A stretch of 64,000 nucleotides of DNA from Devosia sp. RR2S18 (GCF_030177755.1 NZ_CP126539.1:2504001-2568000); one strand, 5' to 3'. Counted from the first letter of the stretch, positions 15,042-24,795 are shown. Notes: generated from the letters alone by a model not told the origin. Made by a program: numbers and translations.

Positions 15042-16253
15042 TCAGGCTTTGAGCGGCACAACGTTCCCTGCCCCAGCTTTGCCGCCCAGGAGCTTCTTGA
15101 CGTTACGTGCTGCCTGGCGAATGCGCTGTTCATTTTCAACGAAGGCCAACCGGATATACTGGTCCCCATATTCGCCAAAGCCGACGCCTGGTGCCACAGC
15201 CACTCCAGTTTCTTGGATCAGAAGCTTGGCAAACTCGAGGGAACCGAGATGGGCGAACTGCGCCGGAATAGGCGCCCAGGCGAACATCGTCGCTCTTGGA
15301 ACTGGGATGTTCCACCCCGAGCGGCTGAAGCTCTCAACCATCACATCGCGCCGATGCTTGTAGATCTTGCGCACTTCCTCAATAACTTCGTCGCTACCAT
15401 TGAGGGCCGCTGTCGCGGCGACCTGGATGGGCGTGAAGGCGCCGTAGTCGAGGTAGGACTTTACGCGCGCCAGGGCCGCGATCAGCCGTTCATTGCCAAC
15501 TGCAAAGCCCACGCGCCAGCCTGGCATGGAATAGGTCTTGCTCATCGATGTGAACTCGACCGCAATGTCGATGGCACCCGGCACCTGCAGCACTGATGGC
15601 GGCGGTGCATCATCGAAATAGATCTCCGAATAGGCCAGATCGGAGAGAATGAAGATGTCGTTGGCCTTACAGTACTTGACCACCTCGGCGTAGAAATCGA
15701 GGTCTGCCGTATAAGCCGTCGGATTGGCGGGGTAGTTGAGAACCAGAGCGATCGGCTTGGGAATCGAGTGCCGCACGGCACGATCGAGCGAGCGCATAAA
15801 ATCTTCGTTCGGATCTGCGGGCATCGAGCGAACCACCCCGCCGCTCATGATGAAGCCGAACGAGTGGATCGGATAGGTAGGGTTAGGCACCAGAACAACA
15901 TCGCCGGGCGCAGTGATCGCCTGGGCCATGTTGGCAAAGCCCTCCTTTGACCCGAGTGTCGCCACCACTTGAGTGTCCGGGTTGAGCTTCACGCCGAAGC
16001 GGCGGCCATAATAGCTCGCCTGGGCTTTCCGCAGCCCAGGAATGCCCTTGGAGGTCGAATAGCGGTGCGTGCGCGAATCAAGCACCGTTTCCTTGAGCTT
16101 GTTGACGATGTGGTCAGGTGTTGGCAGGTCCGGATTGCCCATGCCCAGATCGATGATGTCGACGCCGCTCGCGCGGGCCTTGGCCTTGATGGGGTTAATG
16201 TGCTCGAACACATAGGGAGGAAGGCGGCGGATGCGGTGGAAGTCTTCGCTCAT
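15042..16253 (-). CDS. PLP-dependent class I/II aminotransferase (AlaC/LL-DAP aminotransferase-like)
   Basis: The product is 403 residues. I start at ATG 16253 because GAGGA lies five bases upstream; an in-frame upstream start at 16295 has no such site. Fold type I PLP motifs are clear: IDLGMGNPDLPTP, the VLNYPANPTA substrate loop, and the PLP lysine in SMSKTYSMPGWRVGF. Close relatives are annotated either as alanine transaminase AlaC or as LL-diaminopimelate aminotransferase. The link to hom is conserved in the order, which suggests a role in the aspartate or alanine family. Sequence alone does not settle the substrate. Confidence 0.88.
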   Translation of the reverse strand: MSEDFHRIRRLPPYVFEHINPIKAKARASGVDIIDLGMGNPDLPTPDHIVNKLKETVLDSRTHRYSTSKGIPGLRKAQASYYGRRFGVKLNPDTQVVATLGSKEGFANMAQAITAPGDVVLVPNPTYPIHSFGFIMSGGVVRSMPADPNEDFMRSLDRAVRHSIPKPIALVLNYPANPTAYTADLDFYAEVVKYCKANDIFILSDLAYSEIYFDDAPPPSVLQVPGAIDIAVEFTSMSKTYSMPGWRVGFAVGNERLIAALARVKSYLDYGAFTPIQVAATAALNGSDEVIEEVRKIYKHRRDVMVESFSRSGWNIPVPRATMFAWAPIPAQFAHLGSLEFAKLLIQETGVAVAPGVGFGEYGDQYIRLAFVENEQRIRQAARNVKKLLGGKAGAGNVVPLKA

Positions 16254-16422
16254 AATAATCCTCGACGGCCGGCGGGCCTGACGGCCGCGATGCAATGACG
16301 CTCTACCTATTGGGTCGTCAAATATCGCGGAATTGTGGTTGTGCTAGGGTTAAGGGTCTGCCCGCTCGGGCAGTTTGATCTATTCGGCTCTTCCCGGCCA
16401 CGCGGGTGGCCATGGGGAAGAG

Positions 16423-16521
16423 CTAGCGGGCGTCCGCCGCTGCTGCTGCGCATGCAGCCGAAATCACTGCACCGGCGGCGAGCGAGGCTCCAACCTTGGC
16501 TACAGTGTATAGAGACAGCAT
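16423..16521 (-). CDS. possible 32-residue hydrophobic peptide
   Basis: ATG 16521 opens a short frame ending at TAG 16423: MLSLYTVAKVGASLAAGAVI followed by an Ala-rich tail with one Cys. It reads as a single membrane helix or a signal-like peptide, and AAGGG/GGGA lies just upstream. It is the only sensible small frame in the 400-base gap between the aminotransferase and the glycosyltransferase; the rest of 16254-16659 shows no gene. Confidence 0.3.
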   Translation of the reverse strand: MLSLYTVAKVGASLAAGAVISAACAAAAADAR

Positions 16522-16659
16522 GTCCCTTGCCCTTCAAAATCGATTTTTGTATTGAAACCGGCTATCGACAGGGCCGTTCATAAATGCTGGCCGGGTTCTT
16601 GTAAATGGCCGAAGGCGCGCCGACCTTCGACCGAACGGCCACTATGGTGAGGTACAGCT

Positions 16660-17991
16660 TTGAAGCGCATTGCGCTGGTCACGATTGGCACACAAGGCGA
16701 CGTTCAACCCTATATAGCCCTGGCCATCGCGCTCAAGGATCGCGGCTACACGGTTGTCATGGGGGCTTCGGAGGAGTTCGAGCCGCTCGTCACCTCGCTG
16801 GGCATCGAGTTTCATTCCCTTGGCCCTTCGATCCAGGCGTTCCTGCGCCAGTCCCGCTTCGAGAATGCGATGAGCCAGTCCATGCTCATCAACGGCCCGT
16901 CCCTGCTCCGGCAGGGCCAGCAGATCGCGGAAACGGCAGCTCGTGCCGCCTGGGCCATGTGCCAAGGGGCCGACGCAATCGTCATCAACATGAATACCAG
17001 CTTCGGCATCGATATCGCCGAAGCTCTGAATATTCCCGCGATCATGACGGCTCTGCAGCCGCTGAACTCCACCAGCGAGTTCCCCATCTCGATGTACTAC
17101 GTCGCCGATGATCTGGGACCGGCGCTCAACAAGCTGACCTACACGGCCGCCACGGTTCAGCAAGCTTATTGGAACCTGCCGCGCAATAAGCTGCGTCGCG
17201 AGCTCATGGGACTGGAAGCGCGGGTCATGGGTGGCGTCTTCACCAACACCGATGGTTCGCCGCTGACGACCCTCTACGCCTATTCCTCGGCCATTTCGCC
17301 ACGCCCTCATGACTGGCCGCAAACAGCTATCGTGACCGGCTACTGGACCCTGCGGGACACTTCCGGCTGGGAGCCCTCCCCCGAGTTCAAGGCGTTTCTC
17401 TCGGCCGGCGAGGCGCCGGTCTATATCGGTTTCGGCTCCATGCCTTTCGGCGCAGAGCGCAACACACGTATCCTCAAGGAAGCTGTCGAACTCTGGGGCG
17501 GGCGCGCGGTGGTAGCCCGCGGTTGGGGGGGCATCGATCCCCGCGATCTGCCTGACAACATCTTTGCTATCGAAAAGGCTCCGCACGACAAGCTCTTCCG
17601 CTATGTCAGCGCTGTCGTGCATCATGGTGGCGCCGGGACGACCTCGGCTGGCCTGCACCTGGGCCGCCCCACCTTCGTGGTGCCGCAGGCCATGGATCAA
17701 CCTTATTGGGGCCGCCGGGTTTATGAACTCGGCTGCGGCCCCAAACCGATCCGCCTCCGCAAGCTGACCGCCGAGACGCTGGCTGCAGCTTTGCAGGACC
17801 TCAGCTCCAATTCCGAGTACCGCCGCAACGCCGCCGACCTTGCCGAAGTGCTCCATGGAGAAGATGGGGAAGCAGAGGCAATCAAGGTGATCGAAGAGGT
17901 GATGGAGAACTACCGGCCTCGAGCGGTCAAGCTGAGAAAGATCCGGCGCTCGAAACGTCCAAAAAAGAGCGCTCTTAGGACCGCCGGTTAG
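16660..17991 (+). CDS. GT1-type glycosyltransferase (UDP-sugar:sterol/lipid type)
   Basis: The product is 443 residues from TTG 16660, with GTGAGG seven bases upstream. The N-terminus TIGTQGDVQPYIALAIALK is the acceptor-side motif of the UGT/sterol glucosyltransferase family. The C-terminal donor-binding motif is VVHHGGAGTTSAGLHLGRP followed by the PQAMDQPYWG loop. It most likely moves a sugar from a nucleotide donor to a lipid or small hydrophobic acceptor on the cytoplasmic side. The acceptor is unknown. A very basic C-terminal tail (KLRKIRRSKRPKK) may bind the membrane surface. It stands alone, convergent with the SdpI-like gene. Confidence 0.85.
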   Translation: MKRIALVTIGTQGDVQPYIALAIALKDRGYTVVMGASEEFEPLVTSLGIEFHSLGPSIQAFLRQSRFENAMSQSMLINGPSLLRQGQQIAETAARAAWAMCQGADAIVINMNTSFGIDIAEALNIPAIMTALQPLNSTSEFPISMYYVADDLGPALNKLTYTAATVQQAYWNLPRNKLRRELMGLEARVMGGVFTNTDGSPLTTLYAYSSAISPRPHDWPQTAIVTGYWTLRDTSGWEPSPEFKAFLSAGEAPVYIGFGSMPFGAERNTRILKEAVELWGGRAVVARGWGGIDPRDLPDNIFAIEKAPHDKLFRYVSAVVHHGGAGTTSAGLHLGRPTFVVPQAMDQPYWGRRVYELGCGPKPIRLRKLTAETLAAALQDLSSNSEYRRNAADLAEVLHGEDGEAEAIKVIEEVMENYRPRAVKLRKIRRSKRPKKSALRTAG

Positions 17992-18000
17992 TTGCGAGCG

Positions 18001-18675
18001 CTATTGCCGGCGAGAGAGCGCCAGCGCTGTGCTGGTTATCCCAGCAAGCGCTGGAGGCACCAGCAGCGCGACCGTTAGTGCAATGATCAACAGCCCAAGA
18101 CCGGGATTGATCCAGGCAATGGCGATCAAAGCCAGACCACCCAGTGCGTAGCTCACCCCCAGAACATGATGGGCGATTCGCCAGTGGTGATCCGAAGCAA
18201 TGGGCCATGGCAGGCGCATACCGGCATAGGTGTGCCGCTCGGCCTCCCGCAACACGATGCCCAAGACGAGAAGACCGGCGCCTTCAGCCAAAGTGACCAG
18301 CCGGAGCAGATCTAGATCCGAGCCGATGCCGAGCAATAGCAGCGAGAGCTGAACGGCAGCGATCGTGCCGAGGAGCACTGTCAGGACCGGGACGAAAATG
18401 TGCTGGGTCTTGGCTAGGTGGTTCCTGCTCAACATGCGCTCGAGCGAGAAGAAGGCGGCTAACAGCAAGATTTGCAAGCCGGGCGCCACAGGCAGCGTCC
18501 AGTCGCGGGGCCATTGCCGATCGGCCGTCCCGCCGCTCCAATGCGCGACGAATGCGAAGCTCTCGGGGATGTGGAGATAGGCCACAGCCGTGATCGCCAC
18601 CGTCGCCGACAGAAGCAACACGTGAAAACGGGTAACGAGCCCCGTCATTTGGATGCGACGTTCCGACGCCGACAC
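18001..18675 (-). CDS. SdpI/DUF1648-like integral membrane protein
   Basis: The product is 224 residues with about six hydrophobic segments. The first helix is followed by AYLHIPESFAFVAHWSGGTAD, the DUF1648 motif, and the later GMRLPWPIASDHHWRIAHHV matches the SdpI signature. SdpI of Bacillus is an immunity/signal protein, but most relatives have no known job. The start given is GTG 18675; ATG 18648 is equally possible and neither has a clear ribosome site. It is probably monocistronic. Confidence 0.72.
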   Translation of the reverse strand: MSASERRIQMTGLVTRFHVLLLSATVAITAVAYLHIPESFAFVAHWSGGTADRQWPRDWTLPVAPGLQILLLAAFFSLERMLSRNHLAKTQHIFVPVLTVLLGTIAAVQLSLLLLGIGSDLDLLRLVTLAEGAGLLVLGIVLREAERHTYAGMRLPWPIASDHHWRIAHHVLGVSYALGGLALIAIAWINPGLGLLIIALTVALLVPPALAGITSTALALSRRQ

Positions 18676-18767
18676 GTCAGCGGCGCATATACTGCACCAT
18701 AGAACCCTGTGTCCCTCTGCAGATCAACGCCGTCTACGGTCATGTAACTGACAGTCCTGCGATCAAC

Positions 18768-18793
18768 AAAAAAGGGCCGGTCACCCGGCCCTT
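18768..18793 (-). terminator. rho-independent terminator of rplM-rpsI
   Basis: A GC-rich hairpin with arms AAGGGCCGG/CCGGCCCTT and a four-base loop is followed on the minus strand by a run of T (A-run at 18768-18773 on the plus strand), 20 bases after the rpsI stop. Confidence 0.85.
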
Positions 18794-18813
18794 CTCTGGA
18801 TATGCTCCGAAGC

Positions 18814-19296
18814 TTAGCGCTTGGAGAACTGGAACGAACGACGGGCCTTCGCCTTGCCGTATTTCTTGCGCTCCACGACGCGCGGATCGCGGGTCAGGAA
18901 GCCACCCTTCTTGAGGGTCGGACGCAGTGCGGGCTCGAAATAGTTGAGCGCCTTGGAGATGCCGTGACGAACGGCACCGGCCTGGCCGGAAAGACCGCCA
19001 CCGGCGACCGTGACGACGACGTCGTACTGGTCGTTACGTTCGGTCGCCACGATCGGCTGCTTCACGATCAGCTGCAGCACCGGGCGAGCAAAGTACTTCG
19101 CGAACTCGCGACCATTGACGGTCACGGTGCCTTTGCCTGGCTTGATCCAGACACGGGCAACGGCGTTCTTGCGCTTGCCGGTAGCATAGGCGCGGCCGAG
19201 GGAATCCAGCTTCTGCTCATGCACCGGAGCGGTGTTCACCGCCGGAGCAACAGAGGAGGTGCCAAGGTCTTCGAGAGAGTTGATGGTATCGGCCAT
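18814..19296 (-). CDS. rpsI: 30S ribosomal protein S9
   Basis: The product is 160 residues. An alphaproteobacterial N-terminal extension of about 35 residues precedes the conserved core ([20 protein letters not shown] near 33). The C-terminus ends in the invariant [14 protein letters not shown], whose last basic residues reach the ribosomal P site. It follows rplM by two bases in the usual L13-S9 pair. Confidence 0.97.
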   Translation of the reverse strand: MADTINSLEDLGTSSVAPAVNTAPVHEQKLDSLGRAYATGKRKNAVARVWIKPGKGTVTVNGREFAKYFARPVLQLIVKQPIVATERNDQYDVVVTVAGGGLSGQAGAVRHGISKALNYFEPALRPTLKKGGFLTRDPRVVERKKYGKAKARRSFQFSKR

Positions 19297-19298
19297 GA

Positions 19299-19763
19299 TT
19301 ACTGCACCCGGCTGTTCTTGGTGTTCATCGCAGCAACGTCGAGCTTTGCCGGGTTCTGCGCTTCATGGGGATGCTCGGCACCTGAGTAAACACGCAGGTT
19401 CTTGAGCTGGGCACGGGTCAGCGGACCACCGGGCATCATGCGGCGGACGGCGTTCTCGAGCACGCGCTCGGGGAAGCGCCCCTCCAGCAGCTCGCGGGCG
19501 GTACGATCCTTGATGCCGCCGGGATAACCGGTGTGCCAGTAAAAGCGATGCTGGTCCAGCTTGCGGCCGGTCAGCTTCACCTTGTCCGCATTGATGACGA
19601 TGATGTTGTCACCCATGTCCATATGCGGGGTGAAGGTCGGCTTGTGCTTGCCGCGCAGACGCGAGGCAATGATCGAAGCGACGCGACCTACAACGAGCCC
19701 TTCGGCGTCGATGAGGACCCACTTCTTTTCGATCTCGCTCGGTTTTGCCGAGTAAGTGCTCAT
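19299..19763 (-). CDS. rplM: 50S ribosomal protein L13
   Basis: The product is 154 residues from ATG 19763, which follows AGGGA at a suitable distance; a start at 19796 would add eleven atypical residues. Family motifs are [29 protein letters not shown], and the [19 protein letters not shown] segment. L13 binds 23S rRNA early in assembly. Confidence 0.97.
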   Translation of the reverse strand: MSTYSAKPSEIEKKWVLIDAEGLVVGRVASIIASRLRGKHKPTFTPHMDMGDNIIVINADKVKLTGRKLDQHRFYWHTGYPGGIKDRTARELLEGRFPERVLENAVRRMMPGGPLTRAQLKNLRVYSGAEHPHEAQNPAKLDVAAMNTKNSRVQ

Positions 19764-19922
19764 GCTTGAATTCCCTAGAAATTTGGGGCTTGCCAACCTT
19801 CATCCAAGGAGAAAGCGGCACGTTCGGCGCCGCATGTACGCAGGAAACAACAGCCCGTCAAGTCACTAGATTTAGCTGAGCAAAATCAACGCTCTACTCA
19901 TGCGGTATTATGATACCTCTAA

Positions 19923-20987
19923 TCAACGACGGGCGCGGACCATGTCCGCGATATAGGCCGTGACTGCTCCCGCCAGCATGAACGCCAAAGCTTGGTGCCC
20001 CACCGCCAGCGAGATTGGCACCGCATGGAGCAATGTCATGATGCCGAGCACGACCTGCAGCAAAACGAGCACGCCAAGCCGTGGGAGCCAGCCATGCACA
20101 CCATCGAAGCCGCCCTGGCGGGATTGTTGCCAGAGGACAACTGCCACATAGGCTACGATGAGGTAGGCGAGGCCGCGATGGATGAACTGAACGGTGAGGT
20201 TGTTCTCGAAGAAATTACGCCAGAATGGCTCCATCACGCCCATGCCCGAGGGAATGATGGCACCATCCATGAGCGGCCAAGTGTTGTAGCCCATGCCCGC
20301 ATCGATACCGGCGACGAAGGCCCCTGCCCCAATCTGCAGGAACAGCAGGCAAAGTAGAATGCCAGCGGCCCATAAATGGTGCTTTCGCACGAGACCTGGA
20401 GTGCGCCCGGGCTCCAGCGAACGGGGGACATAGACCAGTGCCATGAACAACAAGGAGGCGGCGCAGAGGTGCGCGGCGAGGCGGTACTGGGAGACGGAGG
20501 TCAGCTCGGTAAGGCCCGAAGACACCATCCACCAGCCCAGCAAACCCTGGAAACCGCCAAGCACGAAGAGACCGAAGAGCGGCCAAGCGAGCTGCGGTGT
20601 GAATCGTTTCTGAACGAGAAAAACAAGGAACGGGACCATGAAAAGCAGCCCCAGCACGCGACCCAAAAGGCGGTGCAGATACTCCCAGAAGAAGATGTAT
20701 TTGAAGTCGTCCAGCGACATCCAGTTATTGTTCACCTGGTACTGCGGGATCTGCTTATAGGCTTCGAATTCCGCAACCCATTGTTGATCATTTAGCGGCG
20801 GAATTGTCCCGGAGATTGGTTTCCAGCTGGTGATCGACAGTCCCGACTCGGTGAGGCGAGTAATGCCCCCCACGACCACCATCAAGAGCACGAAGGCAGC
20901 AAGGCTATAGAGCCAGATGCGGACTGACCGCAGCCGGTCATCGGCATATCGTGTATGGCTCAGTGCGGCATTGTGGACCACAGTCAC
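19923..20987 (-). CDS. ctaA: haem A synthase, COX15 type
   Basis: This 354-residue polytopic membrane protein oxidises the C8 methyl of haem O to a formyl group, giving haem A for aa3 cytochrome oxidase. About eight hydrophobic helices are visible. Typical motifs are GGITRLTESGLSITSWKPI after the first helix, EYLHRLLGR, QYRLAAHLCAA, FIHRGLAYL and GHQALA, supplying the histidines of the two haem sites. It implies aerobic respiration with a haem-A oxidase. The 125-base gap before rplM holds no gene. Confidence 0.95.
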   Translation of the reverse strand: MTVVHNAALSHTRYADDRLRSVRIWLYSLAAFVLLMVVVGGITRLTESGLSITSWKPISGTIPPLNDQQWVAEFEAYKQIPQYQVNNNWMSLDDFKYIFFWEYLHRLLGRVLGLLFMVPFLVFLVQKRFTPQLAWPLFGLFVLGGFQGLLGWWMVSSGLTELTSVSQYRLAAHLCAASLLFMALVYVPRSLEPGRTPGLVRKHHLWAAGILLCLLFLQIGAGAFVAGIDAGMGYNTWPLMDGAIIPSGMGVMEPFWRNFFENNLTVQFIHRGLAYLIVAYVAVVLWQQSRQGGFDGVHGWLPRLGVLVLLQVVLGIMTLLHAVPISLAVGHQALAFMLAGAVTAYIADMVRARR

Positions 20988-21057
20988 GGCAGTTTCCTGG
21001 TAGTCGTCTGAATGCTCGGAGTGGTATGCCGCTCATTCCTACCCCGCAATAGGCGCG

Positions 21058-21270
21058 ATGCCGCAGATGACGCAACGAAACAGGAAGTTGATCGGGATCC
21101 TGCTGATCCTGGGTTCGATGGTCGCCTGGCTGTCGATCTGCACTTCGATCTATCTGGCGTTCCCGCCCGCCCTGCCCTGGTGGGTCCTGATGCCCTATTT
21201 CATCGTTGCCGGCATGGGCTGGACCTTGCCAGCGATGTGGATCGTGCGCTGGATGGCGCGACCGGACTAA
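21058..21270 (+). CDS. DUF2842 family small membrane protein
   Basis: The product is 70 residues with two membrane helices (LIGILLILGSMVAWLSICTS and WWVLMPYFIVAGMGWTLPAM) and the family's ending WIVRWMARPD. The family is small, alphaproteobacterial and of unknown function. It is divergent from ctaA, a common position. An alternative start at ATG 21067 removes three residues. The gene end overlaps the convergent deacetylase gene by four bases. Confidence 0.82.
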   Translation: MPQMTQRNRKLIGILLILGSMVAWLSICTSIYLAFPPALPWWVLMPYFIVAGMGWTLPAMWIVRWMARPD

Positions 21271-22307
21271 TTGGTCAGCTTGCCGATTGCCGAGAACACA
21301 GATCCCGTCGCAAAGACATCGACATAGCGGCGCGATTGAAAGTACCCGTTGAGCGAGATGCGCGGGAGTGCATGAGGCTCCTCAAGGTGACGCGGGTAGA
21401 GACCGCCGGGACGGGTCGTCACTGCGGTATCAAAGCCGATCTCGCGAGCCAGATCGAATTCGCGCTGCCCGGCCGATAGCGGACCACCAAGCGGATAGGA
21501 GAAGTGCGCAGGGCGGTCGCCGAGGCGGTCCTCAATGATGTCCACACAGTCCCCCATCTCCGAACGTGCCTGCTTGAATGGTAGCTTGGCCAATTCGTAG
21601 TGATGCACCGTGTGGGCACCAATGGTGCAGAGCGGGTCACCAGCGAAGGCGCGCAGTTCCTCCCAATCCATGATCAGGCTTCGGCACTGGGCTGCAAGAT
21701 TGTATCCATGCCTATCTGCAAAGGCGTGGAGGATCTCGAGCCGTTCCACTTCCGGCATGTTGCGCATGCGCCAGTACAGGTGGTCGAAGGCCTGCTGCTT
21801 CTCGCTTGTCGTCCGGGTATTGAGGTGCTCTATCGCACCCTTGGTGTCGACGGCGATCGCTCCCACCCGCGCGATGATATCCTCGATGGCTTGCCACCAG
21901 ATCTCGCCGGTCCCGTCGACCAGGGCCGTCGGCACATATAGCGTGAACGGCGCCTCGTGCCGCCGCAGGATCGGCAGGGCATGAGTGAGATTGTCCCGAT
22001 AGGCGTCGTCGAAGGTCAAGACGGCGAACTGCCTGCCTTTTGCGGGGCTTGCCAGGAGGACCATCGCTTCATCCAAGGTGACGATGTCCAGCCCCAGGGC
22101 TCTGATCCGTTCGATTACGTAGTCGAGGAACTGCGGCTGAATCTGCAGAATGGCATTGGGAGAAAAAGCGGGCGGCGTTTCCGGCAACACCCGATGCAGG
22201 GTAAAGATGACCCCGCGCGACCCGGACAGTGTCCGAAGCAGCCCCGGAAGACGGGAGGCCCATAAAGCCTCAAATACCGCGCGGATCGCTCTGTACTTGA
22301 GCGACAT
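21267..22307 (-). CDS. polysaccharide deacetylase-family protein (NodB homology)
   Basis: The product is 346 residues. The NodB domain begins near residue 95 with LTFDDAYRDN, where the DD pair supplies the catalytic base and a metal ligand. The metal histidines are in IGAHTVHHYELAKL, and FSYPLGG gives the RxxxP-like motif 4. There is no signal peptide, as in several exopolysaccharide-locus deacetylases. It lies seven bases downstream of the Wzz-like gene, so it probably removes acetyl groups from repeat-unit or polymer sugars of the local exopolysaccharide. Confidence 0.85.
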   Translation of the reverse strand: MSLKYRAIRAVFEALWASRLPGLLRTLSGSRGVIFTLHRVLPETPPAFSPNAILQIQPQFLDYVIERIRALGLDIVTLDEAMVLLASPAKGRQFAVLTFDDAYRDNLTHALPILRRHEAPFTLYVPTALVDGTGEIWWQAIEDIIARVGAIAVDTKGAIEHLNTRTTSEKQQAFDHLYWRMRNMPEVERLEILHAFADRHGYNLAAQCRSLIMDWEELRAFAGDPLCTIGAHTVHHYELAKLPFKQARSEMGDCVDIIEDRLGDRPAHFSYPLGGPLSAGQREFDLAREIGFDTAVTTRPGGLYPRHLEEPHALPRISLNGYFQSRRYVDVFATGSVFSAIGKLTN

Positions 22308-22314
22308 AGCCTAC

Positions 22315-24645
22315 CTACGCCGCAACCATTGCAGGAATGGCGGCCACTTCGACATCCTGGAAGCCGTCATCCGCGAGTTCAGCACAGGCGGCGGCGACAG
22401 CTTCACGGTTGGCTTCCTCGTCGGTGACGAGAATGACACGAGCCTCTATCTCGGAGAACAACGGCAGGCTGGAAGAGGAACCAACAGGACCGGTCATCAC
22501 CACAACCACCTCATAGATGTCTCCGAGCGCCTCGATCAGAGTGGCAGGCTTCATCGACTTCCGCTTCAATTTCGCAGAACATCCCCAGGACACTTCGGCG
22601 AAGGTGTTGTCGGAGGATTTCTGCACCACATCACCAAAGCTTGCTTCACCGCGGCTGAGATCGGTCAGCCCCAACTCTTCGCTGGGGCGTGCACTACCGG
22701 CATCCACCAGCGCGACACTGAGCCCAGCCGACAACGCATTCCGAACGAGATCCTCGGCCAGAGCCTCACATTCTTCGTTGGAGCGGTAGCCCGAGAGCAT
22801 CATCAGGTTGGTACGGCCAAGCACGAGGTCGGACGCAAGGTCTTCAGCAGAAAGACTATTGTAGGACACGGCTGGAACCGATGGCATCACCGCGACCGCT
22901 ACAGGTGCTACTTCCTCAATCCCTGGCTCATCGTTGGCGGGCTCATCGCTCACTTGCTCTGGGGTATCGGAATCGTTGACCTCGCTCAGCATGCGCATGA
23001 AGCGCTCGCGAGCCTCCCTTGCGGCAACCTCCTCTTTATCCAGAACGTCCACGACAACGGGCTCGATCTGGATAGGCGTGTCCTGGGCCACGATGACGGG
23101 GGCCACTGCAACTTCAGCTGTGCCGGTCTCTAGCTCGGGCTCAGCGACCTCTTCTTCCTCGTCAACCCAACGCTGATCAGGCTCCAACTCGTCCTCGGAA
23201 AACGGCACCTGCTCCAGTTCATCCTGAGCCCGCGGCGCAGGCGCTAGCGGCACAAGCGCGCGGCCGGACATCAGCTCACCGAAGGCCACTGCCCCCACCT
23301 GCCCCGCCAAAGCGACAAGAGCCACTGCCATCAGGATGAGCTGCGTTTTTGGCGAGGCTGGCGTCACCGAAGGCGCCGCAACACTGACGACCCGCACGTC
23401 GGGCAAAGCCGAATTGACGTCGGTCCGAGATACCGCTTCGTTGTAGCGCTGGAGGTAGCCCTCGAGCAGGCCGCGCTGTGCAGCCGCTTCGCGCTCGAGG
23501 CCGACGAGCGTGACATTGTCCTGCGTTGCAGTAGAGGCCGAGCCTTTGGCTGTTACCAACTCGTTGCGCAGCGAAGCTTCGAGGTCCGCCTCGATCTGCG
23601 CCTCCGCCTCCAGGGCTTCGGCTACCCGCCTCGCTTCGAGGCGGATCTGGTTGTCGAGTTCGGCGATCTGCGCGTTGAGGGCGAGGATTGCGGGGTGATT
23701 GGCTAGCAGAGTTGCAGAACGCTGCGCCCGCTCGCTCTGCAGCCCCCCCTTTTCCTGGGTCAGTTGCTGGATGATGACGGACTGACGGACATCACCGACA
23801 CCCTCAAGCGGCACACCGCGCTCGATCATGTTGCGGATAAGATTGGCTCTGGAAAGAGCCGTGTTCTTGCGTTCCTGAGCCGCATTGATCTGGCCGACAA
23901 TGGTCGAGAGTTCCTGATCGGCCAGGCTCGTATTGTTGGCACCGAGGAAAAGATCGTTCTGAACCCGGAAGTCGGCAACAGCTTTTTCTGCCTCGCTAAC
24001 GCTGACGCGCAGTTTTGCAATCTCCTCGGCGAGCCAGCCCGACGCCTCGACGGTATCGCTCAACGATAGCTGCGCGCGTCGGGTCACGTGCGCATTGGCG
24101 ACGGCGTTGGCGATTTCTGCTGCCAGTTGCGGATCAGTGGATTGTACGGAGACCGAGATAATCCTGGAATCACGCTCCTGGGCAACGGTGAGGCGCTCAT
24201 TGAGGTTGTTCAGCACCGTCTCGTCGATGCTGGATGGCGTTGAGCGGCGGCCGAGCAATTGCCCTATCAGGCCCATTGGCGAGAACCCGCCACCGCTGCC
24301 GTTGAATTCGGTCACCGAGCGCAAATCCAGCCGATCGATGACGCTGACGAGAGTATCGCGCGATTTAAGAAGTTCGATTTGACTGGAGACCACGCCCGCC
24401 TCGTTGCCACTGAGAACCGGCGCCTGTTCGTTGGCAGAGCGTATGTAGATATTGCTCCGCGGCTCCACCAGGATGGAGGCCGAGGATTCATAAAGACGCG
24501 GCTGGAACATCAGGAAGACGAAGGTGGCGGCCAGAAGTCCCAGCGTCACAAGAATTATGCGCGGCAGCCGCCTGACCACAGCAGCCACCAGAGCCCTGAC
24601 GTCAATGCGGGCTTCACTTGCGGCATGCGACTCATAGGTCATCAC
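22315..24645 (-). CDS. Wzz/GNVR-type polysaccharide co-polymerase with a degenerate kinase domain
   Basis: The product is 776 residues. An N-terminal membrane helix (about 30-50) is followed by the Wzz motif LYESSASILVEPRS, a long periplasmic coiled coil (about 190-400), a PASPKTQL motif and a second helix near 435-455. A cytoplasmic linker of about 170 residues, very rich in Glu and Asp, follows. The last 130 residues look like a tyrosine-kinase (BY-kinase) fold. The Walker A loop, where GxxxxGKS is expected, reads SGYRSNEECEALAED, and there is no tyrosine tail. VALVDAG remains of Walker A'. It should control chain length and couple to the exporter but not phosphorylate. Confidence 0.85.
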   Translation of the reverse strand: MMTYESHAASEARIDVRALVAAVVRRLPRIILVTLGLLAATFVFLMFQPRLYESSASILVEPRSNIYIRSANEQAPVLSGNEAGVVSSQIELLKSRDTLVSVIDRLDLRSVTEFNGSGGGFSPMGLIGQLLGRRSTPSSIDETVLNNLNERLTVAQERDSRIISVSVQSTDPQLAAEIANAVANAHVTRRAQLSLSDTVEASGWLAEEIAKLRVSVSEAEKAVADFRVQNDLFLGANNTSLADQELSTIVGQINAAQERKNTALSRANLIRNMIERGVPLEGVGDVRQSVIIQQLTQEKGGLQSERAQRSATLLANHPAILALNAQIAELDNQIRLEARRVAEALEAEAQIEADLEASLRNELVTAKGSASTATQDNVTLVGLEREAAAQRGLLEGYLQRYNEAVSRTDVNSALPDVRVVSVAAPSVTPASPKTQLILMAVALVALAGQVGAVAFGELMSGRALVPLAPAPRAQDELEQVPFSEDELEPDQRWVDEEEEVAEPELETGTAEVAVAPVIVAQDTPIQIEPVVVDVLDKEEVAAREARERFMRMLSEVNDSDTPEQVSDEPANDEPGIEEVAPVAVAVMPSVPAVSYNSLSAEDLASDLVLGRTNLMMLSGYRSNEECEALAEDLVRNALSAGLSVALVDAGSARPSEELGLTDLSRGEASFGDVVQKSSDNTFAEVSWGCSAKLKRKSMKPATLIEALGDIYEVVVVMTGPVGSSSSLPLFSEIEARVILVTDEEANREAVAAACAELADDGFQDVEVAAIPAMVAA

Positions 24646-24795
24646 TATCCCCCGTCTCTCGTGGGCGATTTATCGCCGTGACGTGGTAAGCAAACCGTTA
24701 AGCGTGCCGCGTTTCGCAACCTCGGGTAAGCGCCGGAAGCAAATTGTTAACCATGCCAAGCCACAGTGCACCCAATCTCAAAGGTCGGGATTCTC

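Noticed and set aside
16358..16373. Hairpin CTGCCCG/CGGGCAG followed by TTT, read as a terminator
   Set aside because: It lies upstream of the minus-strand aminotransferase and no plus-strand gene ends before it.
16642..17856. A 404-codon minus-strand frame
   Set aside because: It is antisense to the GT1-type glycosyltransferase with its clear donor motif, and its own translation has no domain.
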